A DNA stretch of 43,820 nt from DAISIL01 sp036822015. Lineage in GTDB: Bacteria; Bacteroidota; Bacteroidia; Cytophagales; Bernardetiaceae. Below, one piece after another: positions 29,353 to 37,967 of this stretch. The notes beneath the pieces are model-generated. The model was not told where the DNA came from. It made no database searches and saw only the letters and a program-made list of their open reading frames with translations. A program made the translations under genes and the position numbers. Location of the stretch: NCBI GenBank assembly GCA_036822015.1, contig DAISIL010000023.1, positions 1 to 43,820 of the forward strand, given 5' to 3'. Every line of letters begins with the position of its first letter. Position 1 is the first letter of the stretch.

Positions 29353-30309
29353 TTATCCGTTCTTCTGACTTGCCCTAAAAAGCATTTGCTTTTCTTCTTT
29401 GGTCAGTTTCTCGTAGCCAGATTCGGATATTTTATCCAGGATGCGATCTATTTCGTCTTGGCTGATGTCGCTTCCTGATCCGGTAGCGGTGGCTTTACCT
29501 TGCTTTTTTCCGGCGGCATTGCCTTGTGCGCTGGTTTTGGCTTTTTTCTGCTTTTTGTTGGTGGTGTTGGTGGTGGTGGTGGGCTGAAAAAGTTTCTCGC
29601 ACCATTCCACAAACTGTACTACGGGCGTACTCCAGTCGTTGCCTCCCTGGTATTGTTGGATGAACAAATACCCCATCAAAGCACCGCCCAGATGTGCGAT
29701 GTTGCCACCGGCATTGCTACCCCCCAAAAACATCAAAAACGAAAGCCCCACATACACCAGGGCTACGTACTTGAGACGTACAGGGCCAATGAAAAGCATA
29801 AAAATACGTTGGTCGGGTAGCAGCGTGGCCGTAGCCACCACCACTGCATAAACAGCCCCCGAAGCTCCTAGCAGCCCTACCGAACTACCCACGGCTCCAA
29901 AGGCCGGAATGAGGTTGTAGAGCAAGAGATAAAACGCGCCGCCCATCATCGTTCCATAGACGTAGATGGCCAGGACACGCATACTGCCCAGGTAGTTTTT
30001 GAGGATGATCGAAAACCAATAAAAGACCAACATATTGAACAAAATATGAAAGAATCCTTCATGGGCAAAGCCATACGTAATCATCGTCCAGGGGCGCAGC
30101 AGGAACGTTCCGGGGTCGGGGGAGAGGTAGATCGTCTTTCGCGTGAAATTATACACCCCCTCGAGGGCATCTCCGTGCCTACCAAAAGCACTCAACAGAA
30201 AAAGGATCACCCATACCGCAACATTGACAACAATGATCCGAAAAGTAATGTTATTGGGTTTTTTCCATTCGGTTTGAAAATCATCCAAAATGCTCTGACT
30301 GTTATTCAT
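29353..30309 (-). CDS. Rhomboid-family intramembrane serine protease with cytosolic tail
   Basis: A 318-residue protein with about six membrane helices between residues 22 and 220. The active site is complete: S150 in LLGASGAVYAV and H206 in NIAHLGGALMG. The oxyanion-region motif FHILFNMLVFYWFS (87-100) is also seen. After the last helix there is a low-complexity linker of Thr, Asn, Lys and Gly (about 239-280; the DNA is a run of ACC codons that could slip), then a charged helix ISQDEIDRILDKISESGYEK found in other Bacteroidota rhomboids. The start MNNSQSI is at 30307-30309. It lies 21 bases after a second rhomboid on the same strand. Substrates are unknown. Confidence 0.92.
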   Translation of the reverse strand: MNNSQSILDDFQTEWKKPNNITFRIIVVNVAVWVILFLLSAFGRHGDALEGVYNFTRKTIYLSPDPGTFLLRPWTMITYGFAHEGFFHILFNMLVFYWFSIILKNYLGSMRVLAIYVYGTMMGGAFYLLLYNLIPAFGAVGSSVGLLGASGAVYAVVVATATLLPDQRIFMLFIGPVRLKYVALVYVGLSFLMFLGGSNAGGNIAHLGGALMGYLFIQQYQGGNDWSTPVVQFVEWCEKLFQPTTTTNTTNKKQKKAKTSAQGNAAGKKQGKATATGSGSDISQDEIDRILDKISESGYEKLTKEEKQMLFRASQKNG

Positions 30310-30330
30310 GATCCTGACTTGAAGTGATTT

Positions 30331-30993
30331 TTAGTAATAAGAACGGCTGTTATGTTGCCAAAGTTTCACCAATATAAAGGCAAATAGCATTCCACCCAAA
30401 TGCGCTAGATGCGCCACATTATCGCCTGGGTTGGCTTGTATGGTTGCGTAGAGTTCGTATGCCCCATAAAGTGCCACAAAATACTTAGCCTTGATGGGTA
30501 TGGGAGGAAAAAGTAGCATCAAGCGCACGTTAGGGTAAAGCATCGCAAAAGCCATCAAGATACCAAAGACAGCCCCCGAAGCACCCAATACCGGCAAGTT
30601 TTCGCGCTGGTACAAATAAGCAGCCGCCTTAGGATCAGACAAGTAAGGCGTAAGCTCTTGACGCAACTGCTCAATTTCCCAGCCATTAACGGCTTGAAAC
30701 AACAGGCTAGCACCAAAACCCGTGATGAGATAAAAAATCAAAAATCTCTTTGCTCCCCAGGTTTCCTCCAAAGCAGAGCCAAAGATGAACAAAGAAAACA
30801 TATTGCCAAACAAATGCCACAAACCCGCGTGGGCAAACATGTGGGTCAGGAGTTGGTAGGGTTCAAAGAGATCAGCGGTAAAGAATCGCAAGCCCAACAA
30901 AGACGTAAGGCTAGGTACGAGTTGTTGCCCAACAAATACCAGTAGATTTACAATCAAGATGTTGCGCGTCATGGGCGCGATTTGCTGCATCAT
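30331..30993 (-). CDS. Rhomboid-family intramembrane serine protease
   Basis: A 220-residue six-helix rhomboid without extra domains. Catalytic S139 lies in PVLGASGAVFGIL and H198 in AHLAHLGGMLFA. The membrane-entry motif HMFAHAGLWHLFGNMFSLFIFG (in part, 51-70) carries the conserved H and N. A non-ATG start at 30999 is possible, but ATG 30993 or the adjacent 30990 is more likely. Upstream at 31010-31017 the minus strand has TACCCTTG, one base from the TAnnTTTG consensus. It is the first of two tandem rhomboids and the two are only about a quarter alike by eye, so this is not a recent duplication. Confidence 0.92.
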   Translation of the reverse strand: MMQQIAPMTRNILIVNLLVFVGQQLVPSLTSLLGLRFFTADLFEPYQLLTHMFAHAGLWHLFGNMFSLFIFGSALEETWGAKRFLIFYLITGFGASLLFQAVNGWEIEQLRQELTPYLSDPKAAAYLYQRENLPVLGASGAVFGILMAFAMLYPNVRLMLLFPPIPIKAKYFVALYGAYELYATIQANPGDNVAHLAHLGGMLFAFILVKLWQHNSRSYY

Positions 30994-31264
30994 AATCAAT
31001 GACTTATCACAAGGGTAACTTTGTGCTTTTACGTGAAAGAATAACCAAAAAATTACCTACCTTGTTTAGAATACGCAGAAATCCTTATTTTTGGTGAAGC
31101 AAAAGGTATAAGTTTTGGTATGATTGGGACTTTTCTATGGCAGAGGCTGGCCATCCGTTTTCGGTAAAGCTACTGATAATGAGCGTTTTCTGTTAGATCA
31201 TTCCATAAACTTACGCCTCAATTTAATTTAGCCAATCGCCAACAACAACGATATTTGTTTACTT

Positions 31265-31272
31265 TATATTTG
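31265..31272 (+). promoter_or_regulatory. Bacteroidota -7 element for the TPR/kinase/regulator operon
   Basis: TATATTTG fits TAnnTTTG; the start near 31277 leaves about 9 bases to ATG 31286. A second match, TATTTTTG at 31086-31093, would give a leader of about 185 bases. Otherwise the 292-base gap from 30994 to 31285 shows no gene or RNA that I can support. Confidence 0.5.
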
Positions 31273-31285
31273 CGTGCGTTCACCC

Positions 31286-31612
31286 ATGCCCCGACTCGAG
31301 CAGTTACATCTTATGCAGCAACAAAATCCAACAGATACTTTTTTGTTGTATGCCCTGGCTATGGAGTACCGAGACAGCGATCCCGAAAAAGCTGTACAGT
31401 TGTTGGAGACCCTGCACGAGCAAAGCCCTGATTATCAACCTACCTACTACGCCTTAGCCGAACTCTACACAAGCCTTGAACGCCTACCGGAAGCACAGCG
31501 GCTCTACAAAGAGGGGCTACTTCGCCTGAAGGCAGACCAAAATCATAAGTTCTATCAGGAACTTTACAACGCATACGAAGACTTTCTTTTTGAATATGAA
31601 GATTCCCTCTAA
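31286..31612 (+). CDS. Small TPR protein
   Basis: A 108-residue cytosolic protein made of about two and a half tetratricopeptide repeats: NPTDTFLLYALAMEYRDSD, then PEKAVQLLETLHEQSPDYQP, then TYYALAELYTSLERLPEAQR. A GTG at 31274 opens the same frame, but it lies before the likely start of transcription; ATG 31286 is used. The last 17 bases overlap the following histidine kinase gene, so it is probably co-translated with the signalling genes and may be an adaptor for them. Confidence 0.8.
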   Translation: MPRLEQLHLMQQQNPTDTFLLYALAMEYRDSDPEKAVQLLETLHEQSPDYQPTYYALAELYTSLERLPEAQRLYKEGLLRLKADQNHKFYQELYNAYEDFLFEYEDSL

Positions 31613-32948
31613 AATTCATATTGGAACCATTCCTGACGTAGATCAAGAAAGCGAAATACTGATTCTCCTTGTCGATGACGATGAGGAGGACTTTATGCTT
31701 ACGCAGGATCTCCTGCAAGGTATTTCGGGGAGCCGTTATCGCCTCGAGTGGGTGAGCGACTACGGGCGGGCTTTGCGCTTGATCCAGGAGCAGCGGCACG
31801 CCCTTTATCTGATCGACTACCGCCTCGGGGCCCATACCGGACTCGAGATCATCCAGACCGCCATCCAGAACGGCTGCCAGGCACCCTTGATCCTGCTTAC
31901 GGGACAAGACGACCGTGAGACCGATGAACGGGCCCTCAAAGCAGGTGCCTCCGATTACCTGGTCAAGGCCAACATCACCTCCGATCTGCTCGAGCGTTCG
32001 ATCCGCTACAACATCCGTCAGAGCCTCAACCTCCAAAAGATACGCCGCCTCAACGCCGAACTCGAGCAGCGGGTAGCGCAGCGTACCGCTGAACTCACAG
32101 AGGTCGTAGATAAACTCCTGGCCACCAACAAAGACCTCGAAGAGCAAATCCTCCAGACCCAGGCCGCAAAGGAGGCCTTGCAGGTAAGCCAGGAAGAGTT
32201 GCACCGCTCTCTGGCCAAAGAGAAACAAGTCAATGAACTCAAATCGCGCTTTGTCTCCATGGCTTCCCACGAGTTCCGAACGCCTTTGAGTACCATTTTG
32301 TCTTCGGTTTCTTTGATTGGACGATACGAAAAATCGGAGGATGCCCCCAAACGACAAAAGCATATTGAACGGATCAAGTCAGCGGTCAAAAACTTGACGA
32401 CGATCCTGGATGATTTCCTCTCCATCAGTAAACTCGAAGAGGGCAAAGTGCGCAATCACCCCGAGTGGTTTGGTCTGTGTGAGTTCCTCGAAGACATAGC
32501 CGAGGAGATGCAGGTCGTGGCTAAGAAAGGACAGCAGATACGCTTCTCTCCCCTCGAGGTTGCGCATCGGGTGTATATGGATAAGCATATTTTGAAAAAT
32601 GTACTTAATAATTTGTTATCCAATGCAATTAAATATTCCCACGAAAATAAAAACATTTATATTCGTGTTCATAAGCTAAACCATCAGATCACACTCGAAA
32701 TTGAGGATGAGGGGATTGGCATTCCGGAGTCGGAGCAGACCCATTTGTTTACCCGCTTTTTTCGGGCCCACAACGCGATGAACATTCAAGGTACCGGGTT
32801 GGGGTTAAATATCGTCCAGCGTTATCTGGATATGATGGATGGACGAATCACCTTTGACAGCCAGGAGGGCAAGGGAAGTCGCTTTTGTATCACTTTTGAT
32901 CTTGAATCACGTTTTGAACCAGTTCACACACCCAATGAAAGACAATAA
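31596..32948 (+). CDS. Receiver-first sensor histidine kinase
   Basis: A 450-residue soluble kinase. Residues about 21-137 are a response-regulator receiver (LLVDDDEEDF acidic pocket, phospho-acceptor D74 in YLIDYRLG, LLTGQDD, then K124 in YLVKAN). A coiled coil of about 65 residues follows (EQRVAQRTAELTEVVDKLLA). The kinase then has an H-box with H225 in SMASHEFRTP, an N-box NLLSNAIKYS, a G1 box DEGIGIPE and a G2 box GTGLGLNIV. No membrane helix or sensory domain exists, so the input is probably phosphotransfer from another kinase. It overlaps the TPR gene by 17 bases and the receiver-Crp gene by 14. ATG 31596 is chosen over a TTG at 31590. Confidence 0.93.
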   Translation: MKIPSKIHIGTIPDVDQESEILILLVDDDEEDFMLTQDLLQGISGSRYRLEWVSDYGRALRLIQEQRHALYLIDYRLGAHTGLEIIQTAIQNGCQAPLILLTGQDDRETDERALKAGASDYLVKANITSDLLERSIRYNIRQSLNLQKIRRLNAELEQRVAQRTAELTEVVDKLLATNKDLEEQILQTQAAKEALQVSQEELHRSLAKEKQVNELKSRFVSMASHEFRTPLSTILSSVSLIGRYEKSEDAPKRQKHIERIKSAVKNLTTILDDFLSISKLEEGKVRNHPEWFGLCEFLEDIAEEMQVVAKKGQQIRFSPLEVAHRVYMDKHILKNVLNNLLSNAIKYSHENKNIYIRVHKLNHQITLEIEDEGIGIPESEQTHLFTRFFRAHNAMNIQGTGLGLNIVQRYLDMMDGRITFDSQEGKGSRFCITFDLESRFEPVHTPNERQ

Positions 32949-34014
32949 ACAAAAAGTCATTTTACTGATTGAGGATAACTCCGATATGCGGGAGAATACA
33001 GCCGAAATCCTTGAGTTAGCGGGCTACCAGGTACTCACCGCCGAAAATGGAAAAATAGGTGTAGAAATCGCCAATCGCACCCCGCTCGATCTGATTATCT
33101 CCGATGTCATGATGCCCGAACTCGACGGCTTTGGGGTACTCCATATCCTGAGCAAAACACCTCGGACGGCCCGTATCCCTTTCATTTTTTTGACGGCAAA
33201 AGCCGAAAAAAGCGACTTTCGGAAGGGAATGAACCTCGGTGCAGACGATTATCTAACTAAACCCTTTGAAGAAGTTGAGTTGCTGGATGCCGTTGAGAGC
33301 CGCCTACGCAAAAGTAGCATTCTCCAAATGGAGTTTCAAAACAACGCCGAAGGTTTGCAACGCTTTTTGAATGAAGCCCGTGGATTGCAAGCCCTGACTA
33401 ATCTCTCCGATGACCGCGAGACCATGATTTATTCCAAAAAACAAATCATCTATCGCGAAGGAAGCTATCCCAAAAAATTGTTTTTCATCGAAAAAGGACG
33501 TGTGCGCACCTACAAAACCAACGAAGACGGAAAAGAGTACGTAACGGGGCTTTTTAAGGCAGGTGATTTTATCGGTTATCGGTCGCTGCTCGAAAACAGC
33601 ACTTACCATGAGTCGGCTTCGGCTATGGAGGAGACAGAGGTGCGTTTTATTCCACGGGAGGATTTTTTTAATCTCCTGTACGGCAACCGAGATGTATCCA
33701 GTCAGTTTATCAAAATGATGGCTAATGCTTTGGAAGAGAAGGAAGAACGACTGCTGCGCCTGGCCTATGACTCGGTCAGGATGCGGGTAGCCGGAGCTTT
33801 GCTGCGCCTCAAAGATCGCTTTGAAGGAACAGAGGATACGCGCAATTTTTCGATGGCGATCTCACGAGAGGAGTTGGCGAGCATCGTCGGGACGGCCCAA
33901 GAGACGGTGATTCGCACCCTATCCGATTTCAAAAAAGAGAAGGTGATTGAGGTGCGCGGAAGTAGCATCACCATTTTAGATCCCGAAGGCTTGTTGCGTA
34001 TTAGCGGGCAATAA
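32935..34014 (+). CDS. Response regulator fused to a Crp/Fnr-type regulator
   Basis: A 359-residue protein of three domains. Residues 7-125 are a receiver (IEDNSD, phospho-acceptor D57 in ISDVMMPELDGFG, K108-region FLTAKAEKSDF and YLTKPFEE). Residues about 165-275 are a cyclic-nucleotide-binding barrel (QIIYREGSYPKKLFFIEKGR; GLFKAGDFIGYRSLLEN). Residues about 285-350 are a Crp winged helix (ISREELASIVGTAQETVIRTL). The nucleotide site lacks the usual RxS-type Arg pattern, so it may not bind cAMP; this is uncertain. The open frame starts at 32839, but ATG 32935 begins the receiver cleanly and overlaps the kinase gene by 14 bases. It is probably the output partner of that kinase. Confidence 0.93.
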   Translation: MKDNKQKVILLIEDNSDMRENTAEILELAGYQVLTAENGKIGVEIANRTPLDLIISDVMMPELDGFGVLHILSKTPRTARIPFIFLTAKAEKSDFRKGMNLGADDYLTKPFEEVELLDAVESRLRKSSILQMEFQNNAEGLQRFLNEARGLQALTNLSDDRETMIYSKKQIIYREGSYPKKLFFIEKGRVRTYKTNEDGKEYVTGLFKAGDFIGYRSLLENSTYHESASAMEETEVRFIPREDFFNLLYGNRDVSSQFIKMMANALEEKEERLLRLAYDSVRMRVAGALLRLKDRFEGTEDTRNFSMAISREELASIVGTAQETVIRTLSDFKKEKVIEVRGSSITILDPEGLLRISGQ

Positions 34015-34819
34015 TTGAAAAAATTCGATTTTTGTAATACATGGCTTGCTGATAAAAAGTGTTTTTGTGGAGCCACCGCTCAACTTCACGCCATTGGTTG
34101 TGCAGTAGGCAGCCCAAGTAAGCCATGTACCCCTTGTGGGCAATGAAAAAGCGGCGTTGCACATAAAATTGATCGCCTGAGATACTGCCTACAGTGTCAT
34201 AGTATTTCAAAAATCCCAATTTTTGCATAAATCGTTCAACCTCTGGGCGCAACGGCTGGTTTTTGTAAAGTTCGATTTCTTCTACCTCCATCCAGATACA
34301 CTTTACTGCACGCATCATCGAAGGGGCGCCCTCAAAAACCATCAGCTCGGCACCTTGTACGTCAATGTGTATGAAGTCGATAGAAGAAATATTGTGTTGC
34401 TGACAGAAATCATCTAGGCGTTGGGTCTGGACGGTAAGGGTAGTTTCAAATTTTAGCCATTGATGCGTTTCTGTATGTCGGTCTGGGGGAAGCAGTGAAC
34501 TGGATTTGTTGCCATAATCCACAGGATCATCGGCCGTAGCGTGGTCAGGGCGGCCCGAAGATAAATGAAAAGTTGCCGTCCCGTTTTCTTTACTCAACGC
34601 TAGATCAAAGAGTTGAATGTTGGGAAAGGAGCTTGTTCGTCGCTGCGCAAGGGAAAAATTATCAGGAACAGGCTCAAAAGCAAACAAATGTGCTTCTTTA
34701 AACAGTTGTTGATAAAAAACAGAGCTTTCTCCCTCACAAGCACCAATATCAAAAATTATCAGAGGTTCAGAAGCCGAGAAAAACTCCAAGAGCAAGGTAT
34801 CGGGATGGTAAGCATCCAT
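34001..34819 (-). CDS. FkbM-family methyltransferase
   Basis: A 272-residue SAM-dependent O-methyltransferase of the FkbM type. The SAM motif is IIFDIGACEGESSVFY (21-36), then HLFAFEPVPDNF with the ribose-binding acid, and IDFIHIDVQGAELMVFEGA (about 146-164), the family's signature second motif. It has an additional C-terminal 60 residues with aromatic and basic helices. Members modify sugars, lipids or polyketides; the acceptor here is unknown. It is single and converges on the receiver-Crp gene, overlapping it by 14 bases; no exact promoter box was found upstream. Confidence 0.88.
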   Translation of the reverse strand: MDAYHPDTLLLEFFSASEPLIIFDIGACEGESSVFYQQLFKEAHLFAFEPVPDNFSLAQRRTSSFPNIQLFDLALSKENGTATFHLSSGRPDHATADDPVDYGNKSSSLLPPDRHTETHQWLKFETTLTVQTQRLDDFCQQHNISSIDFIHIDVQGAELMVFEGAPSMMRAVKCIWMEVEEIELYKNQPLRPEVERFMQKLGFLKYYDTVGSISGDQFYVQRRFFIAHKGYMAYLGCLLHNQWREVERWLHKNTFYQQAMYYKNRIFSIIAR

Positions 34820-34862
34820 AGGAAAGACATTTTTTGACCATCTAAGCTACGCAAAAAATCTG

Positions 34863-34870
34863 TATCTTTG
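34863..34870 (+). promoter_or_regulatory. Bacteroidota -7 element for parC
   Basis: TATCTTTG fits TAnnTTTG. The open frame that begins at 34868 overlaps this element, so the true start must be one of the two adjacent ATGs at 34892 and 34895; the leader is then about 17-20 bases. Confidence 0.6.
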
Positions 34871-34891
34871 TTTATTCAACACCGATCATTG

Positions 34892-37414
34892 ATGATGGAC
34901 AAAGATAAAAAGGCCCCTGAAAGTGATGTAATTTCTTTGGATGGATTGTACGAAAACTGGTTCCTAGATTACGCCTCTTATGTGATTTTGGATCGGGCTA
35001 TTCCACATCTTGACGACGGACTAAAACCCGTACAGCGGCGCATCTTACATGCACTTTATCAGATGAACGATGGGCGTTTTCATAAGGTAGCCAACGTGAT
35101 CGGACAGACGATGCAGTATCATCCACACGGAGATGCCTCCATCGGTGAAGCCTTGGTCAATATTGGACAAAAAGATTTACTTATTGATACACAGGGAAAC
35201 TGGGGAGATATTCGCACGGGAGATCGGGCTGCCGCCCCGCGTTATATCGAAGCTCGCTTATCTAAGTTTGCCCTGCAAGTTCTCTTTAATCCCCAAACAA
35301 CCCAGTGGCAGCTCTCTTACGACGGGCGTAAACGCGAGCCAATCACGCTGCCCGTCAAGTTTCCGCTCTTGCTCATGATGGGCGTGGAAGGAATCGCCGT
35401 AGGTTTGGCAACGAAGATTATGCCCCATAATTTTGTCGAACTTATCGAGGCTTCCATTGATGTACTAAAAGGAAAGAAAATTGATATTTTTCCTGACTTT
35501 CCTACCGGGGGAATAGCAGATTTTTCTGATTACAACGACGGACAACGCGGCGGGCGGATCAAGGTACGGGCCCGCATCGAAGAACTGGATACCAAGACGC
35601 TCATCATCCGTGAAATTCCCTACGGAACGACTACCGATACCCTCATTGATTCCATTTTGAAAGCCAATGATTCAGGAAAAATAAAAATTAAAAAAGTTGT
35701 TGATAATACAGCAAAAGATGTAGAAATACTGATAAACCTTGCACCCGGCACTTCTCCTGACAAAACCATTGCCGCTCTTTACGCATTCACGGATTGCGAA
35801 ACATCCATTTCGCCTAACGCTTGCTTGATCGTCGATGAGAATCCCCAATTTTTGGGAGTCAGTGAGATTTTACGATGCTCAACAGCGCACACGAAAAACT
35901 TGCTGGGGGAAGAACTCACCATCAAGAAAAAAGAATTGCAAGAAAAAATATTCTTTCTTTCTCTTGAAAAAATATTTATTGAAAATCGCATCTATCGCCA
36001 AATCGAAGAAGCCGAGACCTGGGAACAGGTACTACAAATCATCCATGCCGGACTTGTCCCCTACCTGGGCGACTTGTACCGACAAGTAACCGACGAAGAT
36101 GTAACTCGGCTCACCGAAATCCGCATCAAGCGTATCTCTAAGTATGATGCCCAACGCGCCGACGAGCAGATGAAAAAACTCTCCACCGAACTCGAAGAGG
36201 TCATCTTCAACATCGAACACCTTACGGGTTACGCCATCAAATATTTCAAAAATCTTAAACAAGATTACGGAAAAGGACGAGAGCGACGCACCAAAATTGC
36301 AGCCTCGTTTGAGGAAATAGAAGCTGCTGTGGTTGCTGAAAATAACGTTAAGTTGTACGTCAATCGAAAAGAAGGTTTTGTCGGGACAGGACTAAAAAAG
36401 GAAGAGTTTGTCTGTGATTGCTCGGACATCGACGATATTGTTGTTTTTCGGCAAGATGGCATAGCAAAGATCTCCAAAATCGCGGATAAGTTATTCATGG
36501 GCAAGGACATCATACATGTGGACGTGTTCAGGAAAAGCGATGACCGGATGGTCTATAACATGGCTTATCTCGATGCCGAAACCGGACGAACAATGATTAA
36601 ACGCTTTCAAATATCGGCCATTACCCGCGACCGTGAGTATCAGTTGGCTAGTGCAGTAAAGGGGTCTAAGGTGTTGTACTTTTCGGCAAATCCCAACGGA
36701 GAAGCCGAGCGAATCACGGTACAACTTACGCCAGGCAGCAAAGCGCGGCAAAAAGTATTCGACTTTGATTTTTCAGAAATCGAAATAAAAGGAAGAGGTG
36801 TAAAAGGCAACATTTTATCCAAATATCCCGTCCGAAAAATTACTTTCAAAGAGAAAGGAGCATCCACCCTGGGCGGTTTTCAGATTTGGTATGACCCTCA
36901 AAGTGGGACGCTCAACACCGACCAGATCGGGCAAAGTATCGGAACGTTCATGGGGACGGAAAACATCCTGGCGATCTATAAAAACGGCACTTATGAACTC
37001 ACCGACTGCCAACTCACCAACCGATACGACTTTGAAAAATTGATACACATCACGCGCCTCAACCCAACAGACATCGTTACGACGGTTTATTACGAGGGAC
37101 AAAGCAAGGCACACTACATCAAGCGATTCTATATCGAGACAACAACGCTCAATAAAACCTTTGCGTTTCTGAACGATCATCGCCGAACCGAAGTTATGGC
37201 CGTGAGTACGGGGGCAGATGCTGATTTGGAGATTGCGTATCGCTTATCACCACGAGCCAAAGAGGAGAAACAAATGCTTTATCGGGTCAGTCGTTTGGAG
37301 GAAGTTAAGGGATGGCGTGCTATCGGGAGCCGGCTCAACGAACCTCATATCCAACACGTGCGACTGCGTGCCGTTGTACCAGTAGAGGCAGATACCCAGG
37401 AAGAACTATTTTGA
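34892..37414 (+). CDS. parC: DNA topoisomerase IV subunit A
   Basis: The breakage-reunion subunit of the type II enzyme that separates daughter chromosomes; it works with ParE, not in the window. It has 840 residues. The catalytic Tyr is Y118 in RAAAPRYIEARLS. The quinolone pocket reads HPHGDASIGEAL (77-88). The winged-helix and tower regions follow to about 490, then a C-terminal beta-pinwheel with blades such as GKDIIHVDVFRKSDDRMVYN and KGRGVKGNILSKYPVRKI. I call it topoisomerase IV rather than gyrase because the GyrA-box (QRRGGKG) is absent. That is an inference; the neighbouring gene gives no help. The segment 35920-35990 is AT-rich and Lys/Phe/Ile-rich but in frame. Stop TGA at 37414. 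Confidence 0.92.
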   Translation: MMDKDKKAPESDVISLDGLYENWFLDYASYVILDRAIPHLDDGLKPVQRRILHALYQMNDGRFHKVANVIGQTMQYHPHGDASIGEALVNIGQKDLLIDTQGNWGDIRTGDRAAAPRYIEARLSKFALQVLFNPQTTQWQLSYDGRKREPITLPVKFPLLLMMGVEGIAVGLATKIMPHNFVELIEASIDVLKGKKIDIFPDFPTGGIADFSDYNDGQRGGRIKVRARIEELDTKTLIIREIPYGTTTDTLIDSILKANDSGKIKIKKVVDNTAKDVEILINLAPGTSPDKTIAALYAFTDCETSISPNACLIVDENPQFLGVSEILRCSTAHTKNLLGEELTIKKKELQEKIFFLSLEKIFIENRIYRQIEEAETWEQVLQIIHAGLVPYLGDLYRQVTDEDVTRLTEIRIKRISKYDAQRADEQMKKLSTELEEVIFNIEHLTGYAIKYFKNLKQDYGKGRERRTKIAASFEEIEAAVVAENNVKLYVNRKEGFVGTGLKKEEFVCDCSDIDDIVVFRQDGIAKISKIADKLFMGKDIIHVDVFRKSDDRMVYNMAYLDAETGRTMIKRFQISAITRDREYQLASAVKGSKVLYFSANPNGEAERITVQLTPGSKARQKVFDFDFSEIEIKGRGVKGNILSKYPVRKITFKEKGASTLGGFQIWYDPQSGTLNTDQIGQSIGTFMGTENILAIYKNGTYELTDCQLTNRYDFEKLIHITRLNPTDIVTTVYYEGQSKAHYIKRFYIETTTLNKTFAFLNDHRRTEVMAVSTGADADLEIAYRLSPRAKEEKQMLYRVSRLEEVKGWRAIGSRLNEPHIQHVRLRAVVPVEADTQEELF

Positions 37415-37490
37415 AACATTTTTGGGACAAAGCGCGTTTAATAGATGATTGTTTCTTCATAAATTCAAACTTTAACAAAAATCTACCTAT

Positions 37491-37967
37491 ATGAATGCAC
37501 AGGAACGATTGGGCTTCAAGCCCGAAGAGTTGGCTAAAATTCACGACGGATTAAATGATCTGCTTTCCAATATGCAGGTTTTTTATATGAACGTTCGTGG
37601 CTTGCACTGGAACATCAAAGGCAGTGCTTTTTTTGAACTCCATGAAAAATTTGAACTGATCTATGACGAGTTGGCACTCAACATTGATGCTGTTGCGGAG
37701 CGTATCTTGACTTTGGGAGCCACGCCTTTGCATAGCTTTACTGCCTATCTCGAGCGCGCGGAAATTCCGGAAGCTAAACACATTTCGGATGGCGTTGAGG
37801 CAGTTCATACCTTACTGGATGGCTTTCAAGTTTTGTTACTCAAAGAACGCGCTATCCTTAACCTAGCCGATGCTGCCGGCGACGAAGGTACGGTGGAACT
37901 CATGAGTGGCTATATTAAGCAACAAGAAAAGCATATTTGGATGTATGCGGCTTACTTAGCCAATTAG
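37491..37967 (+). CDS. dps: Dps-family ferritin-like protein
   Basis: A 158-residue four-helix protein that forms a dodecamer, oxidises and stores iron, and protects DNA from peroxide. The inter-subunit ferroxidase ligands are H39, H51, D66 and E70; the spacings of 12, 15 and 4 equal those of characterised Dps proteins. The block RGLHWNIKGSAFFELHEKFE is the family signature. There is no lysine-rich tail, so direct DNA binding may be absent. The gene has a 76-base upstream spacer with no exact TAnnTTTG; peroxide control cannot be seen. The last 4 bases overlap the convergent channel gene. Confidence 0.95.
   Translation: MNAQERLGFKPEELAKIHDGLNDLLSNMQVFYMNVRGLHWNIKGSAFFELHEKFELIYDELALNIDAVAERILTLGATPLHSFTAYLERAEIPEAKHISDGVEAVHTLLDGFQVLLLKERAILNLADAAGDEGTVELMSGYIKQQEKHIWMYAAYLAN

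Noticed and set aside
29500..29620. GGT/ACC triplet run as a tandem repeat element
   Set aside because: It is coding sequence for a Thr/Asn-rich linker in the rhomboid gene; the repeat is short and in frame.
34868..34891. Longer parC start at 34868
   Set aside because: That TTG overlaps the promoter -7 element, so it would lie before the transcription start.
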